In this document: piece after piece, positions 16,299 to 24,314 of the stretch
Layout: every line of letters begins with the position of its first letter
Numbering within the stretch: the first letter of the stretch is position 1
Source: Alkalihalobacillus alcalophilus ATCC 27647 = CGMCC 1.3604
Lineage (GTDB): Bacteria; Bacillota; Bacilli; Bacillales; Bacillaceae_D
Direction of reading: 5' to 3'
Length of the DNA: 27,238 bases
NCBI RefSeq assembly: GCF_000292245.2
Contig: NZ_ALPT02000058.1
Span: 1-27,238 of the forward strand
Notes under the pieces: generated by a model
The model's database searches: none
What the model saw: the letters and a program-made list of their open reading frames with translations, nothing else
What the model was told of the DNA's origin: nothing
Position numbers and translations under genes: made by a program

Positions 16299-16429
16299 AA
16301 AGAAAACTCGTCGATTGGCAAGCCTGAAAAGGCGACGACAGAGACGTAGTTGCCCCTTATACTAGAAACTTCAAATTAGCTGCTACGTCGACCTTCTTCT
16401 TTGCTGCTAATTTATCCTTTACTACGTGA
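16299..16429. repeat. 131-bp direct repeat, unit 1
   Basis: First of two tandem units between comN and secD. It opens with AGAAAACTCGTCGATTGGC and contains GACGACAGAGACGTAGTTGC and CTTCTTTGCT, all recurring 131 bp later. GACGTAG (16343-16349) and CTACGTC (16383-16389) are exact inverted arms. No open frame of interest. Remaining sequence 16210-16298 shows only the secD leader. Confidence 0.8.
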
Positions 16430-16550
16430 AAAGAAAACTCGTCGATTGGCGAGCCTTGCAAAGGTGACGACAGAGACGTAGTTGCCCTTATACTAAGGAC
16501 TTTAAATCGGCTACATCGTTAAGCATCTTCTTTGCTCCCAATTGCCTCTA
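16430..16550. repeat. 131-bp direct repeat, unit 2
   Basis: Second unit, roughly 75-80% like unit 1 by eye. Its arms GACGTAG (16475-16481) and CTACATC (16511-16517) differ from unit 1 by one base that leaves a G-U pair only in the minus-strand RNA, the direction of comN and secD transcription. Role unknown. Confidence 0.8.
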
Positions 16551-16558
16551 GCTATCAT

Positions 16559-16591
16559 GTAAAAAACCAAGCGTTTCGACAACTTGGTTTC
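16559..16591 (-). terminator. Terminator after comN
   Basis: Minus-strand RNA: AAACCAAG pairs with CTTGGTTT across a loop (about 16563-16590), followed by a U run. It would end the comN transcript before the repeat pair and secD. Confidence 0.75.
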
Positions 16592-16625
16592 ATAAGGCCT
16601 ACCACTTGATAGAACATTAAGATAA

Positions 16626-16910
16626 TTAGATTTCTTCCTTCTCATATTCCACAAACCAATCAGTAGGCTCTTTATAAGCATGAATCGTCAGCCAATTCAT
16701 ATACACATGAGGCTTTAACAAAAGAAGATGATTAACAAATTGGTTCATATGAATATATTCCTTCGACTTTCTAAGCTGGTACATTAAACAATCCCAAATT
16801 TCTTCTTTGGTCACTCGCTCATATCCTAAAAAATGAAATTCATCAACCTTGCTTTGTATAGCCGGTTCTACAGCATCTCGCCAAACTTCAAACTGCTGCT
16901 TCTCCTCCAT
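16626..16910 (-). CDS. comN: ComN-type post-transcriptional competence regulator
   Basis: 94 acidic residues, soluble, without membrane segment: WRDAVEPAIQSKVDEFHFLGY near the N-terminus, then VTKEEIWDCLMYQLRKSK and HMNQFVNHLLLLKPHVYMNWL. This matches the small ComN (YrzD) family, which in B. subtilis promotes accumulation or translation of comE mRNA for the DNA-uptake machinery and is held at division sites and poles through DivIVA. Position between secDF and spoVB is the same as in B. subtilis. Ribosome site AGGTGA lies just before the ATG; a terminator follows. It is divergent from spoVB. Confidence 0.85.
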   Translation of the reverse strand: MEEKQQFEVWRDAVEPAIQSKVDEFHFLGYERVTKEEIWDCLMYQLRKSKEYIHMNQFVNHLLLLKPHVYMNWLTIHAYKEPTDWFVEYEKEEI

Positions 16911-16972
16911 ATACTCACCTACCCATTACTCTTTTTAAACGAAAATTTCTTTTAGACAAAAGCTTGTCATGC

Positions 16973-17000
16973 TTGCCTCACTACTAAGCATATATATAAT
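16973..17000 (+). promoter_or_regulatory. Candidate promoter for spoVB
   Basis: TTGCCT (16973-16978), 16 bases, TATAAT (16995-17000). The overlapping CATATATA (16989-16996) also resembles a sigma-E -10 box, and spoVB is sigma-E dependent in B. subtilis, but the -35 match for sigma-E is poor. Which form is used cannot be told. Confidence 0.35.
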
Positions 17001-17041
17001 AACGTGAAATTTCCATCACTTTTTTAGAAAGTAGGGTTATA

Positions 17042-18607
17042 ATGTCCAAACAAACCTTCTTAAAAGGAGCATTCATTTTAATCATTGCGAGCTTCATTAC
17101 AAAAATTCTCGGATTCGTCAATCGAATTGTTGTGGCGAGAATTATGGGTTCTGAAGGTGTTGGATTATATATGATGGCGATCCCGACTTTGCTGCTTGTC
17201 ATGACTCTAACCCAACTTGGACTCCCTGTTGCGATTTCCAAGTTAGTTGCAGAAGCGGAAGCCAAAAAAGATAGTGTTCGTGTAAAGAGGGTTTTAGTCG
17301 TTTCCTTAAGCACAACTTTAGGTTTAACAATTATTTTTACAACGTTAATGATTGTCCTAGCTCCATTTGTTGCCGCAAACCTTTTAACCGATGAACGTGC
17401 CTACTACCCATTAATTGCAATTACACCAATTGTACCGATTGTCGCCATTTCAGCGATCATTCGGGGCTACTTCCAAGGGAAGCAAAATATGAAACCAACC
17501 GCCATTTCTCAAGTTATTGAACAAGTCGTTCGAATTACGCTCGTGGCGATTACAACCACTGCTTTTTTACCATTAGGAGTTGAATATGCAGCCGCAGGTG
17601 CGATGATTTCGGTTGTCGCAGGAGAATTTATCTCCTTACTTTATATGGTATTTGTTTTTAAACGGAGAAAATCATTCAGAGTAAGGCAACAATTCTTCAC
17701 GTATGCCAAAGGAGGAAGAAAAACATTTTCTGATTTAATGAGGATTGCCCTTCCAACTACAGGAAGTCGTTTGATAGGTTCTGTTTCCTTATTTTTTGAA
17801 CCGATTGTCGTTGCTCAAAGTTTAGCGCTTGCTGGTGTGGCAACGGTCATGGCAACAAAACAGTATGGTGAACTGGCGGGCTTTGCGATACCGCTTTTAA
17901 TGTTACCTACTTTTATCACTGCTTCTTTATCCGTTTCTCTTGTACCAGCTATCAGTGAAGCTGCTGCCGAAAAACAGTATCAATTAATACATCATCGACT
18001 TACCCAAGCTTTAAGGCTCGCCCTCTTATCAGGAGGAATATCTTGTGTCGTTTTATACATTTTTGCAGAACAAGTCGTCACACTAATGTATAATGCACCA
18101 AATGTGGCGATGTATATTAAAATTATGGCTCCCTTTAGCATTTTTTTATACTTACAAGGCCCCCTTCAAGCGACATTACAAGCACTTGATTTAGCAAAAG
18201 CGGCGATGATGAACAGCCTGTTCGGAGCGCTCATAAAAACGACCGCTATATTCGCTCTCGCCTCTAGACCAGAGTTAGGAATTATGGGAGCAACATTAGC
18301 CGTTGTCATTGGTTTTATTTTAGTTACATTGCTTCACTTCGCTACAGTTGTCAAAACGATCGGATTTACACTTGAAGTTCGACTCGTTGCTAAAGTCATT
18401 TTATTAATTGGGTCAACAGCAGGCTTTGGCGTTTTTTGTGCAAAATATATAACATTTACGGAATCCATGCTAATTGATACGACGCTAGCAATATGTTTAA
18501 CGACCGCATTTTATTTTATTCTCATCTTTATGTTAAAGCTCGTTCATAAACATGAAATCGCCCGCCTGCCAATGTTCGGAACCTTATTGAGTAAATTTAT
18601 CAGGTAA
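17042..18607 (+). CDS. spoVB: Stage V sporulation protein B (MOP/MATE-type flippase)
   Basis: 521 residues with about 14 hydrophobic helices and no soluble domain. The N-terminus (FLKGAFILIIASFITKILGFVNR, then GSEGVGLYMMAIPTLLLVMTL) is typical of the polysaccharide/lipid II transporter branch of the MOP superfamily. In sporulating Bacilli SpoVB is needed for spore cortex synthesis and is thought to flip lipid-linked peptidoglycan precursor in the mother cell. Length matches B. subtilis SpoVB. It is one of two plus-strand genes in the conserved core, divergent from comN and convergent with the DUF421 gene. The ribosome site (GTAGGG) is weak. Confidence 0.93.
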   Translation: MSKQTFLKGAFILIIASFITKILGFVNRIVVARIMGSEGVGLYMMAIPTLLLVMTLTQLGLPVAISKLVAEAEAKKDSVRVKRVLVVSLSTTLGLTIIFTTLMIVLAPFVAANLLTDERAYYPLIAITPIVPIVAISAIIRGYFQGKQNMKPTAISQVIEQVVRITLVAITTTAFLPLGVEYAAAGAMISVVAGEFISLLYMVFVFKRRKSFRVRQQFFTYAKGGRKTFSDLMRIALPTTGSRLIGSVSLFFEPIVVAQSLALAGVATVMATKQYGELAGFAIPLLMLPTFITASLSVSLVPAISEAAAEKQYQLIHHRLTQALRLALLSGGISCVVLYIFAEQVVTLMYNAPNVAMYIKIMAPFSIFLYLQGPLQATLQALDLAKAAMMNSLFGALIKTTAIFALASRPELGIMGATLAVVIGFILVTLLHFATVVKTIGFTLEVRLVAKVILLIGSTAGFGVFCAKYITFTESMLIDTTLAICLTTAFYFILIFMLKLVHKHEIARLPMFGTLLSKFIR

Positions 18608-18622
18608 AAATATTGTAAATAA

Positions 18623-18670
18623 AGGGAATTCCGTGCCACTTATTTTATCTATATGTAGACGGCGTTCCCT
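18623..18670. terminator. Possible shared terminator between spoVB and DUF421 gene
   Basis: AGGGAA..CCGT (18623-18634) pairs with ACGG..TTCCCT (18659-18670) around a 24-base loop with a 2-by-2 interior mismatch. The minus-strand side is followed by a U-rich stretch, the plus side is not, so it more likely serves the minus-strand gene. Confidence 0.45.
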
Positions 18671-18727
18671 CTTCACCTTTTACACACCACAGCCGTCCAA
18701 ATAAATAACCTTTCCTCTCATTTATTT

Positions 18728-19390
18728 CTATTTCTCATCCTTTAAATCAATAAAAAATGTTTGGTCATCCTTAATGGAGCAGTAAGAGATTTTTTTAATG
18801 TCGCGGTAACCTAATTTTCGCATCTGCTGCCTGACCCATAAGGAAGTTTTCCCAATCTCCTCTAAGTGATCCTCTTGGATTTTTCCGTCTAAAATGATTG
18901 GCAGTGGCAATTGTGGTTTTTTCTTTGACTTCGATTTCTTTTTATCCTTCTCAATGACAGACAACTTCCCGGAAGGTTCGAGTATAGCAAACTCAACATC
19001 GGATAATTTACTTACTTTATTTTGTCTTAACTGAATGAGCAAGTCATCAAAGTTATATCGTTGCTTTCTCATCTCATGTTCATCTATTTTTCCTGCATTA
19101 ATGAGGACCGTTGGTTTTCCATCAATTAGCTTTCGGAATCGTTCACTTTTTAAGGATAAATAAGCAAAAAGAATTTGAATCATTACTAATACGAGTAATG
19201 GGATAATGGAATGAAGCATCGAGGATTGCTCATCATCAATTGAAATAACAGCAAGTTCAGCAATCATAATCGAAACGACAAAATCGAGAACAGATAATTG
19301 TCCAATTTCCCGCTTGCCCATAAAGCGTAAAACTAGCAGGATGATACAATAAACGAGAACCGTTCTAAAGATTATCGCTGAAATATCCAT
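18728..19390 (-). CDS. DUF421 family membrane protein, YrbG-like
   Basis: I chose the ATG at 19390 (AAGGGG nine bases upstream), giving 220 residues; an upstream in-frame extension is unlikely. Three membrane helices (about 5-25, 35-52, 58-78) include VLRFMGKREIGQLSVLDFVV, the hallmark of DUF421/YetF-type proteins, then a cytosolic domain with KPTVLINAGKIDEHEMRKQRYNFDDLLIQLRQ. A Lys/Ser-rich segment (KKKSKSKKK, about 150-158) precedes the C-terminal part. Related proteins are linked with germination or the spore inner membrane in Bacillus, but the biochemical role is unknown. Position and size match yrbG. Confidence 0.88.
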   Translation of the reverse strand: MDISAIIFRTVLVYCIILLVLRFMGKREIGQLSVLDFVVSIMIAELAVISIDDEQSSMLHSIIPLLVLVMIQILFAYLSLKSERFRKLIDGKPTVLINAGKIDEHEMRKQRYNFDDLLIQLRQNKVSKLSDVEFAILEPSGKLSVIEKDKKKSKSKKKPQLPLPIILDGKIQEDHLEEIGKTSLWVRQQMRKLGYRDIKKISYCSIKDDQTFFIDLKDEK

Positions 19391-19567
19391 TACGTTTTCC
19401 CCTTCCTTCATTAGCCACAAAACCGCTACTTCGTTTTATTAATTAGGTTGTCCGCTTTCTCTCTTTTCGTTCCTTGTAGCTTTTGGTAAATAAAAATTAA
19501 TTTGCATCATTTTTTTCAACTAGCCTGAATAAGCTGTAGTAAGACAAGTTATTGGAGAGGAGGAAGG

Positions 19568-19954
19568 GTGTTGGAATCTTATCGAAATTTTTTTCCGGCA
19601 GTTGTCATGGGATTATTAACAATCTTTTCCGTTGCCGTTGTTTTTAGTTTAATCGCCGCTACCATTTTATCTTTAACCAATCTAACAGAACACTCTCTTG
19701 ATTGGCTCATCAAAATTGTTGCCTTTTTAACGATCCTTATCGGTGGTCTGGTGGCAGGGGCTAAATCGAAATCAAAAGGGTTAATGATTGGGGCTGTAAC
19801 GGCTATTTTATTTACACTTATCACATTCCTAGTGCAATTTTTAGGGTATGATCAAGCATTTACTACCGAACAATATATGTATCATGGTGGTTATTTACTA
19901 ATTGGAGCTCTTGGTGGAATGGTCGGGGTTAATCTCTTTGGCGGGAATTCCTAA
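19568..19954 (+). CDS. TIGR04086-type four-helix membrane protein, YrzE-like
   Basis: 128 residues with four hydrophobic helices (about 9-32, 44-63, 68-92, 106-124), small loops and Gly-rich turns (LIGGLVAGAKSKSKGLMIGA; GALGGMVGVNLFGG). This is the layout of the small TIGR04086 membrane family found at this place in Bacillus (yrzE). Start is GTG at 19568 with GGAGAGGAGG just upstream; TTG at 19571 is an alternative. Function unknown. It is convergent with yajC and ends at a bidirectional terminator. Confidence 0.8.
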   Translation: MLESYRNFFPAVVMGLLTIFSVAVVFSLIAATILSLTNLTEHSLDWLIKIVAFLTILIGGLVAGAKSKSKGLMIGAVTAILFTLITFLVQFLGYDQAFTTEQYMYHGGYLLIGALGGMVGVNLFGGNS

Positions 19955-19993
19955 TCATTCCTATTGAATGCCATTCAAAACTACACATTAAAC

Positions 19994-20040
19994 AAAAAAG
20001 CTGACTTAAGGCCATTAAAGACCTATAAGTCAGCTTTCTT
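19994..20040. terminator. Bidirectional terminator between YrzE-like gene and yajC
   Basis: AAAGCTGACTTA (19997-20008) and TAAGTCAGCTTT (20026-20037) are perfect 12-bp arms, with AGG/CCT extending inward. A and T runs flank both sides, so it can stop transcription from both convergent genes. Confidence 0.92.
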
Positions 20041-20046
20041 ATTTAA

Positions 20047-20310
20047 TCAATCTGGGTTTACCACTTCACGTACGGCTGATTTATCAAAAGTTAGTTTACG
20101 GTTATCGTTTACAAGAACAACCATTACTTCCTCATCAACTGCATCGATTGTGCCGTGTAATCCACCAATTGTAATGATTTTATCGCCACGTTTTAAAGCA
20201 GTATGCATTTCGCGAATTGCCTTTTGTTTCTTCTGTTGTGGACGGATAAGTAAGAAGTAAAAAATTACAAACATTAAGATTAAAGGTAATAAAGAAACAA
20301 TCATTTCCAT
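20047..20310 (-). CDS. yajC: Sec translocase accessory subunit YajC
   Basis: 87 residues: one N-terminal membrane helix (about 3-21, ending FLLIRPQQKKQKA) and a small cytosolic beta domain (GDKIITIGGLHGTIDAVDEEVMVVLVNDNRKLTFDKSAV). YajC associates with SecDF in the secretion machinery and is not essential. It follows tgt after 49 bp and probably shares its transcript. The ribosome site is GGGGGGAAA about 11 bases before the first ATG; a second ATG two codons on is possible. Confidence 0.95.
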   Translation of the reverse strand: MEMIVSLLPLILMFVIFYFLLIRPQQKKQKAIREMHTALKRGDKIITIGGLHGTIDAVDEEVMVVLVNDNRKLTFDKSAVREVVNPD

Positions 20311-20359
20311 TTTTATATTTCCCCCCTTTCATTAGTAAACATATCTTTTTTATATATGA

Positions 20360-21499
20360 TTAGAAATTTTTCGCATTCGGTTTATTAAAACCATATTGTT
20401 CGAAAAATTCTTCTCTAAAGTCCAGTAAGCGATCCTCACGAATAGCTTGTTTTACTTGTTCCATTAGATTTAATAAGAAATAGAGATTATGGTAAGACGT
20501 CAATCTAAATCCAAAAGTTTCCTCACATTTTACTAAGTGACGAATATATGCTCTCGAGTAGTTTTGACAAACATGACAATCACAATTTTCATCTAATGGT
20601 CTAAAGTCACGTGCATATTTTGCATTACGAACGACTAAACGCCCTTCGCTTGTCATACATGTACCATTACGAGCAATTCGAGTTGGTAAAACACAATCAA
20701 ACATATCAACCCCACGGATTGCACCATCGATTAAGGAATCAGGAGAACCGACTCCCATTAAATATCTAGGTTTATTTGCTGGCATCAAAGGCGTTGTAAA
20801 TTCAAGCACACGATTCATGACATCTTTTGGTTCCCCAACAGATAATCCCCCAATAGCATAACCAGGAAAATCCAAAGAGATAAGATCAGCGGCACTTTGT
20901 TTACGAAGTTCTTCGTATTCGCCCCCTTGAATAATACCAAATAACCCTTGGTCCTCTGGTCTTTTATGAGCTGTTAAACAGCGCTCAGCCCAACGGCTTG
21001 TACGCTCAACCGACTGTTTCATATAATCATAATCAGCTGGATATGGTGGGCACTCATCAAAAGCCATCATTATATCGGAGCCAAGAGAATTTTGAATATT
21101 CATCGCTTCTTCAGGGCTTAAGAAAAGCTTCTCACCGCTTAGATGGTTACGGAAATGAACCCCTTCTTCTTCAATCTTTCTCAAATCGCTTAAACTAAAT
21201 ACTTGGAATCCACCTGAATCAGTTAAAATCGGACGCTTCCAATTCATAAATTGGTGTAGACCGCCCGCTTCTTCAATAATTTTATGCCCTGGTCTTAACC
21301 ACAGATGATACGTGTTGCTTAAAATAATTTGGGCATTCATATCATATAGGTCTTCTGGACTCATTGTTTTAACAGTTGCGAGTGTTCCAACTGGCATAAA
21401 AATCGGTGTTTCTATTGTACCATGAGGTGTATGGACTTTACCAAGACGAGCCCCTGATTGTTTACATGTTTTTATAAGTTCATAGGTGACAGCTGCCAT
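20360..21499 (-). CDS. tgt: tRNA-guanine transglycosylase (queuine synthesis)
   Basis: Exchanges guanine-34 in GUN anticodons (Asp, Asn, His, Tyr) for preQ1. The 379 residues fold as a TIM barrel: DSGGFQVF (94-101, general-base Asp94), QGG (191-193), MFDCVLPTRIARNG (266-279, nucleophile Asp268), and the zinc site C306-C308-C311-H337. Ribosome site AAGGAGG about nine bases before the ATG. It follows queA, the next pathway enzyme, but about 470 bp holding three tandem palindromic repeats separate them. Confidence 0.97.
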   Translation of the reverse strand: MAAVTYELIKTCKQSGARLGKVHTPHGTIETPIFMPVGTLATVKTMSPEDLYDMNAQIILSNTYHLWLRPGHKIIEEAGGLHQFMNWKRPILTDSGGFQVFSLSDLRKIEEEGVHFRNHLSGEKLFLSPEEAMNIQNSLGSDIMMAFDECPPYPADYDYMKQSVERTSRWAERCLTAHKRPEDQGLFGIIQGGEYEELRKQSAADLISLDFPGYAIGGLSVGEPKDVMNRVLEFTTPLMPANKPRYLMGVGSPDSLIDGAIRGVDMFDCVLPTRIARNGTCMTSEGRLVVRNAKYARDFRPLDENCDCHVCQNYSRAYIRHLVKCEETFGFRLTSYHNLYFLLNLMEQVKQAIREDRLLDFREEFFEQYGFNKPNAKNF

Positions 21500-21520
21500 C
21501 TATCGTTCCTCCTTAAATAA

Positions 21521-21642
21521 AAAGCGAAGTCCGTTTGCTCAGAAGCGAGAAAAAATAAGAACAGCTGATGAAGACGCTTTTTGTCTTCATTCAGATGGGC
21601 GATTTTTCTCGAGCTTCTAACGGACGTAGCTAGATTGATTAA
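21521..21642. repeat. 122-bp palindromic repeat, copy 1
   Basis: First of three tandem copies in the queA-tgt interval. Arms GTCCGTT...AGAAGC...GAGAAAAAAT and ATTTTTCTC...GCTTCT..AACGGAC fold the unit into one long imperfect hairpin; TCCGTT (21530-21535) pairs with AACGGA (21619-21624). An inner hairpin GATGAAGAC/GTCTTCAT sits at the tip. No gene. Confidence 0.88.
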
Positions 21643-21766
21643 AAAGCGAAGCCTGTTCGCTCAGAAGCGAGAAAAAATACTGGGCGGCTGATGAAGACGC
21701 TTTTTGTCTTCATTCAGACGAACTGATTTTTCTCGAGCTTCTAACAGGCGTAGCTAGATTGATTAA
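21643..21766. repeat. 122-bp palindromic repeat, copy 2
   Basis: Second copy. The outer pair is CCTGTT (21652-21657) with AACAGG (21743-21748): both arms changed relative to copy 1 and pairing stayed. The rest, including the inner GATGAAGAC hairpin, is nearly identical. Confidence 0.88.
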
Positions 21767-21940
21767 AAAGCGAAGTCCGTTTGCTCAGAAGTGAGAATAT
21801 CAAGGATCAACGCTAAGTTCGCGCCATCCTGCCGCAACGCCTTGTACCCACGTCCTGTAGGCAAGAACAGCTGATGAAGACGCTCTTTGTCTTCATTCAG
21901 ATGGGCGATTTTTCTCGAACTTCTAACGGACGTAGCTTTA
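21767..21940. repeat. 122-bp palindromic repeat, copy 3, interrupted
   Basis: Third copy. Here AGAAGT (21787-21792) pairs with ACTTCT (21919-21924), where the others have AGAAGC/GCTTCT: another two-sided change. About 60 bp of unrelated sequence (roughly 21797-21862) interrupts the left arm. It ends 28 bp before the queA stop side. Confidence 0.85.
21797..21866 (-). repeat. Inserted double hairpin with CAGGA loops
   Basis: On the minus strand two adjacent stem-loops show CAGGA in their loops: CTTGCC-TACAGGACGTG-GG..CAAG (about 21866-21841) and GTTGCG-GCAGGATGG-CGC-GAAC (about 21838-21817). The block is absent from the sister repeats, so it arrived inside copy 3. I have the impression that similar CAGGACGT/CAGGATG hairpins recur in Bacillus intergenic DNA; function unknown. 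Confidence 0.55.
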
Positions 21941-21967
21941 CTAGTTAATTCCAAAAAACGTACTAAT

Positions 21968-23002
21968 TTATTTCCAATCACTAATAAACATCGCATCTCC
22001 AAAGCTAAAAAAGCGATATTGTTCGTTTACAGCATGACGGTAGGCGTTCATAACATGCTCTTTGCCGGCTAATGCACTTACAAGCATAACGAGCGTTGAC
22101 TTAGGTAAATGAAAATTCGTCAAAAGGGCATCTAATCCTTTAAATTCAAAACCGGGATATATAAAAATAGATGTCCAACCTGACGTTTCACAAAACTGCC
22201 CGTGTTCTTTCATAATCGTTTCTAAAGTACGAGCAGATGTTGTCCCAACTGCGATAATACGAGAGCCATTTTTTTTCACCTTTTGTAAAAGTTGAGCTGT
22301 TTCCGCACTCATTTGATAAAATTCAGCGTGCATCTCATGTTCTTCAATTTTGTCGACACTTACAGGTCTAAAAGTCCCTAAACCAACATGAAGTGTCACC
22401 ATCGCAATATGAACACCTTTTTCTCTAACTTTTTCTAGCAATTCCTCAGTAAAGTGAAGTCCTGCTGTCGGGGCAGCGGCTGAGCCTCTATTTTTCGCAA
22501 AAACCGTCTGATAACGTTCTTTATCATCAAGTTGTTCTTTAATATAAGGAGGTAAAGGCATTTCACCTAAGTTATCTAATACTTCATGTAAAATCCCTTC
22601 ATAAATCAGCTCAATCTCTCGTCCACCATGCTCTAATTCTTTTGTACACTTTGCCTTTAACAAACCTTCACCAAAAATGATTTCTGTGCCTTCTTTGATT
22701 CTTTTCGCAGGTTTAACAAGTGTTTCCCACTTATCACCATCCAGTTGTTTTAATAAAAGCACTTCAATCTTGGCCCCTGTATCAGCTTTCATGCCATACA
22801 GTCTAGCTGGTAGCACCCTTGTATCATTTAAAACGAGACAATCTCCCTCTTTTAAATAGTTAAGAATATCGGGAAAATGCTCATCTTTTATCTCACCTGT
22901 CGACTTATTTAAGGCAAGCAAACGAGACGCCGTTCTATCTTTTAGCGGCGTCTGTGCGATTAATTGTTCAGGTAATTCAAAATCAAACTCTTCAACTTCC
23001 AT
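21968..23002 (-). CDS. queA: S-adenosylmethionine:tRNA ribosyltransferase-isomerase
   Basis: Transfers and isomerises the ribosyl part of SAM onto preQ1-modified tRNA to give epoxyqueuosine. I chose the ATG at 23002 (AAAGGTGA nine bases upstream), giving 344 residues; upstream in-frame codons to 23032 lack a ribosome site. Family motifs: FDFELPEQLIAQTPLKDRTASRL near the N-terminus, LVLNDTRVLPARLYG (about 69-83), PLPPYIK, NRGSAAAPTAGLHFT, HVGLGTFRPV and TNFHLPKSTLVML. It follows the DUF2905 gene by about 80 bp and acts after tgt, which lies downstream. Confidence 0.96.
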   Translation of the reverse strand: MEVEEFDFELPEQLIAQTPLKDRTASRLLALNKSTGEIKDEHFPDILNYLKEGDCLVLNDTRVLPARLYGMKADTGAKIEVLLLKQLDGDKWETLVKPAKRIKEGTEIIFGEGLLKAKCTKELEHGGREIELIYEGILHEVLDNLGEMPLPPYIKEQLDDKERYQTVFAKNRGSAAAPTAGLHFTEELLEKVREKGVHIAMVTLHVGLGTFRPVSVDKIEEHEMHAEFYQMSAETAQLLQKVKKNGSRIIAVGTTSARTLETIMKEHGQFCETSGWTSIFIYPGFEFKGLDALLTNFHLPKSTLVMLVSALAGKEHVMNAYRHAVNEQYRFFSFGDAMFISDWK

Positions 23003-23082
23003 TTTTGTTGTCACCTTTTCTATTCCGTTCAAAATTGCACATCTTGATAATTTTATCGAATCTTTAAGAAATAATCAAGGCA

Positions 23083-23301
23083 TTATCGAAAACGACCAAT
23101 TAACATAAAAATAAGCGAGAGAATAACACTAATGATTAAACATGTGACAACTGGAAAATAAAAGGTCGTATTTTCCCCTTTTATAAAAATATCCCCAGGC
23201 AATTTGCCAAGTGGAATAAAGCGACCAATTAATTGCCAGAGCATCCCAATCGTTATTAAAATCACACCTATTGTAATGATAATTTTTGGAAAAGTACTCA
23301 C
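23083..23301 (-). CDS. DUF2905 family small membrane protein
   Basis: 72 residues from the GTG at 23301, whose GTGA overlaps the ruvB stop TGA; the ribosome site GGAGG lies in the ruvB end. Two hydrophobic helices (about 5-24 and 49-69) flank the conserved loop GRFIPLGKLPGDIFIKGENTTFYFP, the DUF2905 hallmark. Function unknown. Overlapping start and stop indicate translation coupled to ruvB. Confidence 0.85.
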   Translation of the reverse strand: MSTFPKIIITIGVILITIGMLWQLIGRFIPLGKLPGDIFIKGENTTFYFPVVTCLIISVILSLIFMLIGRFR

Positions 23302-24299
23302 TTTTTTGGCCCCTCCAGTTGAAAATGTTGATAGCACATTGGCGTTACCACTCTTCCTCTTGGTGTCCTTTGAATAAACCCTATTTGTAATAAATACGGC
23401 TCATATACATCCTCAATTGTCTCAGCTTCCTCTCCGATCGTTGAAGCAATCGTCTCTAAGCCTACAGGTCCACCTTTAAACTTCTCAATCATCCCAAACA
23501 ATAATTTATGATCAATGTGATCTAGCCCCAATTGATCGACCTGCAACTTCTCCAAAGCATGAACCGCCATATCATACGTTACAGAACCGTCACCTTTTAC
23601 TTGAGCAAAGTCGCGAACTCGTCGTAAAAGGCGGTTAGCAATTCGAGGTGTCCCACGAGAACGACTGGCAATCTCCAAGGCCGCTTCATGCTCTAACTCA
23701 ATTTGAAACACTTGTGCTGTTCTTTTGACAATAAGAGCCAATTCATCAATGTTATAATACTCTAGTCTTGCCATCACTCCAAAACGATCACGAAGCGGAG
23801 CTGATAGCATCCCTGCTCTAGTCGTTGCACCAACTAATGTAAAAGGGGGCAAATCAAGGCGAACGGATCTAGCAGTTGGACCTTTGCCGATCACAATATC
23901 TAAACAAAAATCCTCCATCGCCGGATAAAGGACTTCTTCAACCATCCGATTTAAACGGTGAATCTCGTCAATAAAAAGCACATCCCCAGGTTCAAGGGCG
24001 GTCAAAATCGCTGCCAAATCACCCGGTCTTTCAATCGCAGGACCGGAAGTTGTTCTCATTTGCACATTCATTTCATTGGCAATAATAGCTGACAAAGTCG
24101 TTTTTCCCAGTCCTGGTGGTCCATATAATAAAACATGGTCAAGGCTTTCTTCCCTCATTTTAGCTGCCTCAATAAAAACCTCTAAGTTCTTTTTAACATC
24201 TTCCTGACCAATATAATCTAATAAGCTAAGTGGACGTATCGACTGCTCGACGGACATTTCATCCTGTTGCTGTTCGGCTGAGACCATACGCTCTTCCAT
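23298..24299 (-). CDS. ruvB: Holliday junction branch-migration helicase RuvB
   Basis: AAA+ ring motor that drives branch migration with RuvA. I chose the ATG at 24299 (GGAGG eight bases upstream, after ruvA stops at 24315), giving 333 residues; the GTG three codons earlier overlaps the ribosome site. Motifs: RPLSLLDYIGQ, Walker A GPPGLGKTT (about 60-68), Walker B VLFIDEIHRL (about 105-114), sensor GATTRAGMLS, arginine finger region PLRDRFG, sensor 2 GTPRIANRLLRRVRD, and a C-terminal winged helix ending GRVVTP. Confidence 0.97.
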   Translation of the reverse strand: MEERMVSAEQQQDEMSVEQSIRPLSLLDYIGQEDVKKNLEVFIEAAKMREESLDHVLLYGPPGLGKTTLSAIIANEMNVQMRTTSGPAIERPGDLAAILTALEPGDVLFIDEIHRLNRMVEEVLYPAMEDFCLDIVIGKGPTARSVRLDLPPFTLVGATTRAGMLSAPLRDRFGVMARLEYYNIDELALIVKRTAQVFQIELEHEAALEIASRSRGTPRIANRLLRRVRDFAQVKGDGSVTYDMAVHALEKLQVDQLGLDHIDHKLLFGMIEKFKGGPVGLETIASTIGEEAETIEDVYEPYLLQIGFIQRTPRGRVVTPMCYQHFQLEGPKK

Positions 24300-24314
24300 C
24301 CTATCCACCTCCCG

